This document shows, one piece after another, positions 5,686-5,793 of a DNA stretch of 5,793 nucleotides. The stretch is from Bacteroidaceae bacterium (GTDB lineage: Bacteria > Bacteroidota > Bacteroidia > Bacteroidales > Bacteroidaceae), in NCBI GenBank assembly GCA_017961965.1, contig JAGCWG010000298.1, positions 1-5,793 on the forward strand, given 5' to 3'. The translations under genes were made by a program, and so were the position numbers. Position 1 is the first letter of the stretch. The number at the start of each line of letters is the position of its first letter. A model generated the notes under the pieces. The model did no database searches. It saw nothing but the letters and a program-made list of their open reading frames with translations, and was not told where the DNA came from.

Positions 5686-5793
5686 ATGGTAAAGAATATT
5701 TTTCACTTTTCTCTTTTCACTTTTCACTTGAAGAAGGTGCTCCTTGGCACACTGCTTCTCTTGTCTATCCATTCCTTTGCTCAGGACAGGATG
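5686..5793 (+). CDS. Exported protein of unknown function, 5' end only
   Basis: The reading frame from ATG 5686 stays open for 36 codons to the window end. Residues 15-32 (LKKVLLGTLLLLSIHSFA) look like a Sec signal peptide: lysines, a leucine-rich core, and a probable signal peptidase I site SFA before Q33. There is no cysteine for a lipoprotein. The function cannot be told because the mature protein is outside the window. The start is uncertain: residues 6-14 are encoded by a heptamer array (5700-5727), and a TTG at 5728 directly after it would give a compact standard signal peptide beginning MKKVLL. The gene runs with parC but lies 167 bases beyond it and probably has its own promoter. Confidence 0.7.
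   Translation, partial: MVKNIFHFSLFTFHLKKVLLGTLLLLSIHSFAQDRM
5700..5727. repeat. Heptamer array E (TTTTCAC, four units) at a gene start
   Basis: Four 7-base units read TTTTCAC, TTTTCTC, TTTTCAC and TTTTCAC, with only one base differing in 28. The array starts 14 bases after the A of ATG 5686 and ends exactly where a TTG codon (5728) begins. Because seven is not a multiple of three, gain or loss of one unit would shift the frame from ATG 5686; loss of one unit brings TGA at 5729-5731 into frame at once. Confidence 0.85.

Overview
The window looks like a chromosomal segment of a Bacteroidales bacterium, most likely Prevotella or a close relative. The evidence is protein character (a 419-residue MraY with an HDH motif, a Bacteroidota-type topoisomerase IV A subunit), promoter-like elements of the Bacteroides type (TTTG about 20 bases upstream of TAnnTTTG), weak Shine-Dalgarno signals, and intergenic DNA full of degenerate 7-base repeats. 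All genes read on the + strand. The assignment rests on recognition by eye, not on a search.

Layout: positions 1-918 hold the last 305 codons of murE (meso-diaminopimelate-adding ligase), cut by the window edge. A 248-base gap follows, with C/G-rich inverted sequences at both ends, two heptamer arrays and a possible promoter. mraY (1167-2426) makes lipid I on the inner face of the membrane. A 269-base gap then holds an eight-unit heptamer array, a strong intrinsic terminator and a good Bacteroidales-type promoter. parC (2696-5518) encodes the A subunit of topoisomerase IV (or a gyrase/topo IV A-type paralogue). A 167-base gap has a GC-rich palindrome, a 13-base direct repeat and a short heptamer array. 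The window ends inside the first 36 codons of an exported protein (5686-5793) whose N-terminal codons are made of a heptamer array.

murE and mraY are consecutive steps of peptidoglycan precursor synthesis and represent the usual murE-mraY part of the dcw cluster. The expected next gene, murD, is absent; a terminator and a DNA topology gene follow instead, so the cluster appears interrupted here. The topoisomerase is an independent unit with its own promoter.

I see no new defence system, mobile element or RNA gene. The most interesting signal is non-coding: every intergenic region carries 7-base-period degenerate tandem repeats. One forms promoter-like elements before mraY, and another runs into the start of a secreted-protein gene, where loss of one unit would create an immediate stop codon (a candidate for phase variation).
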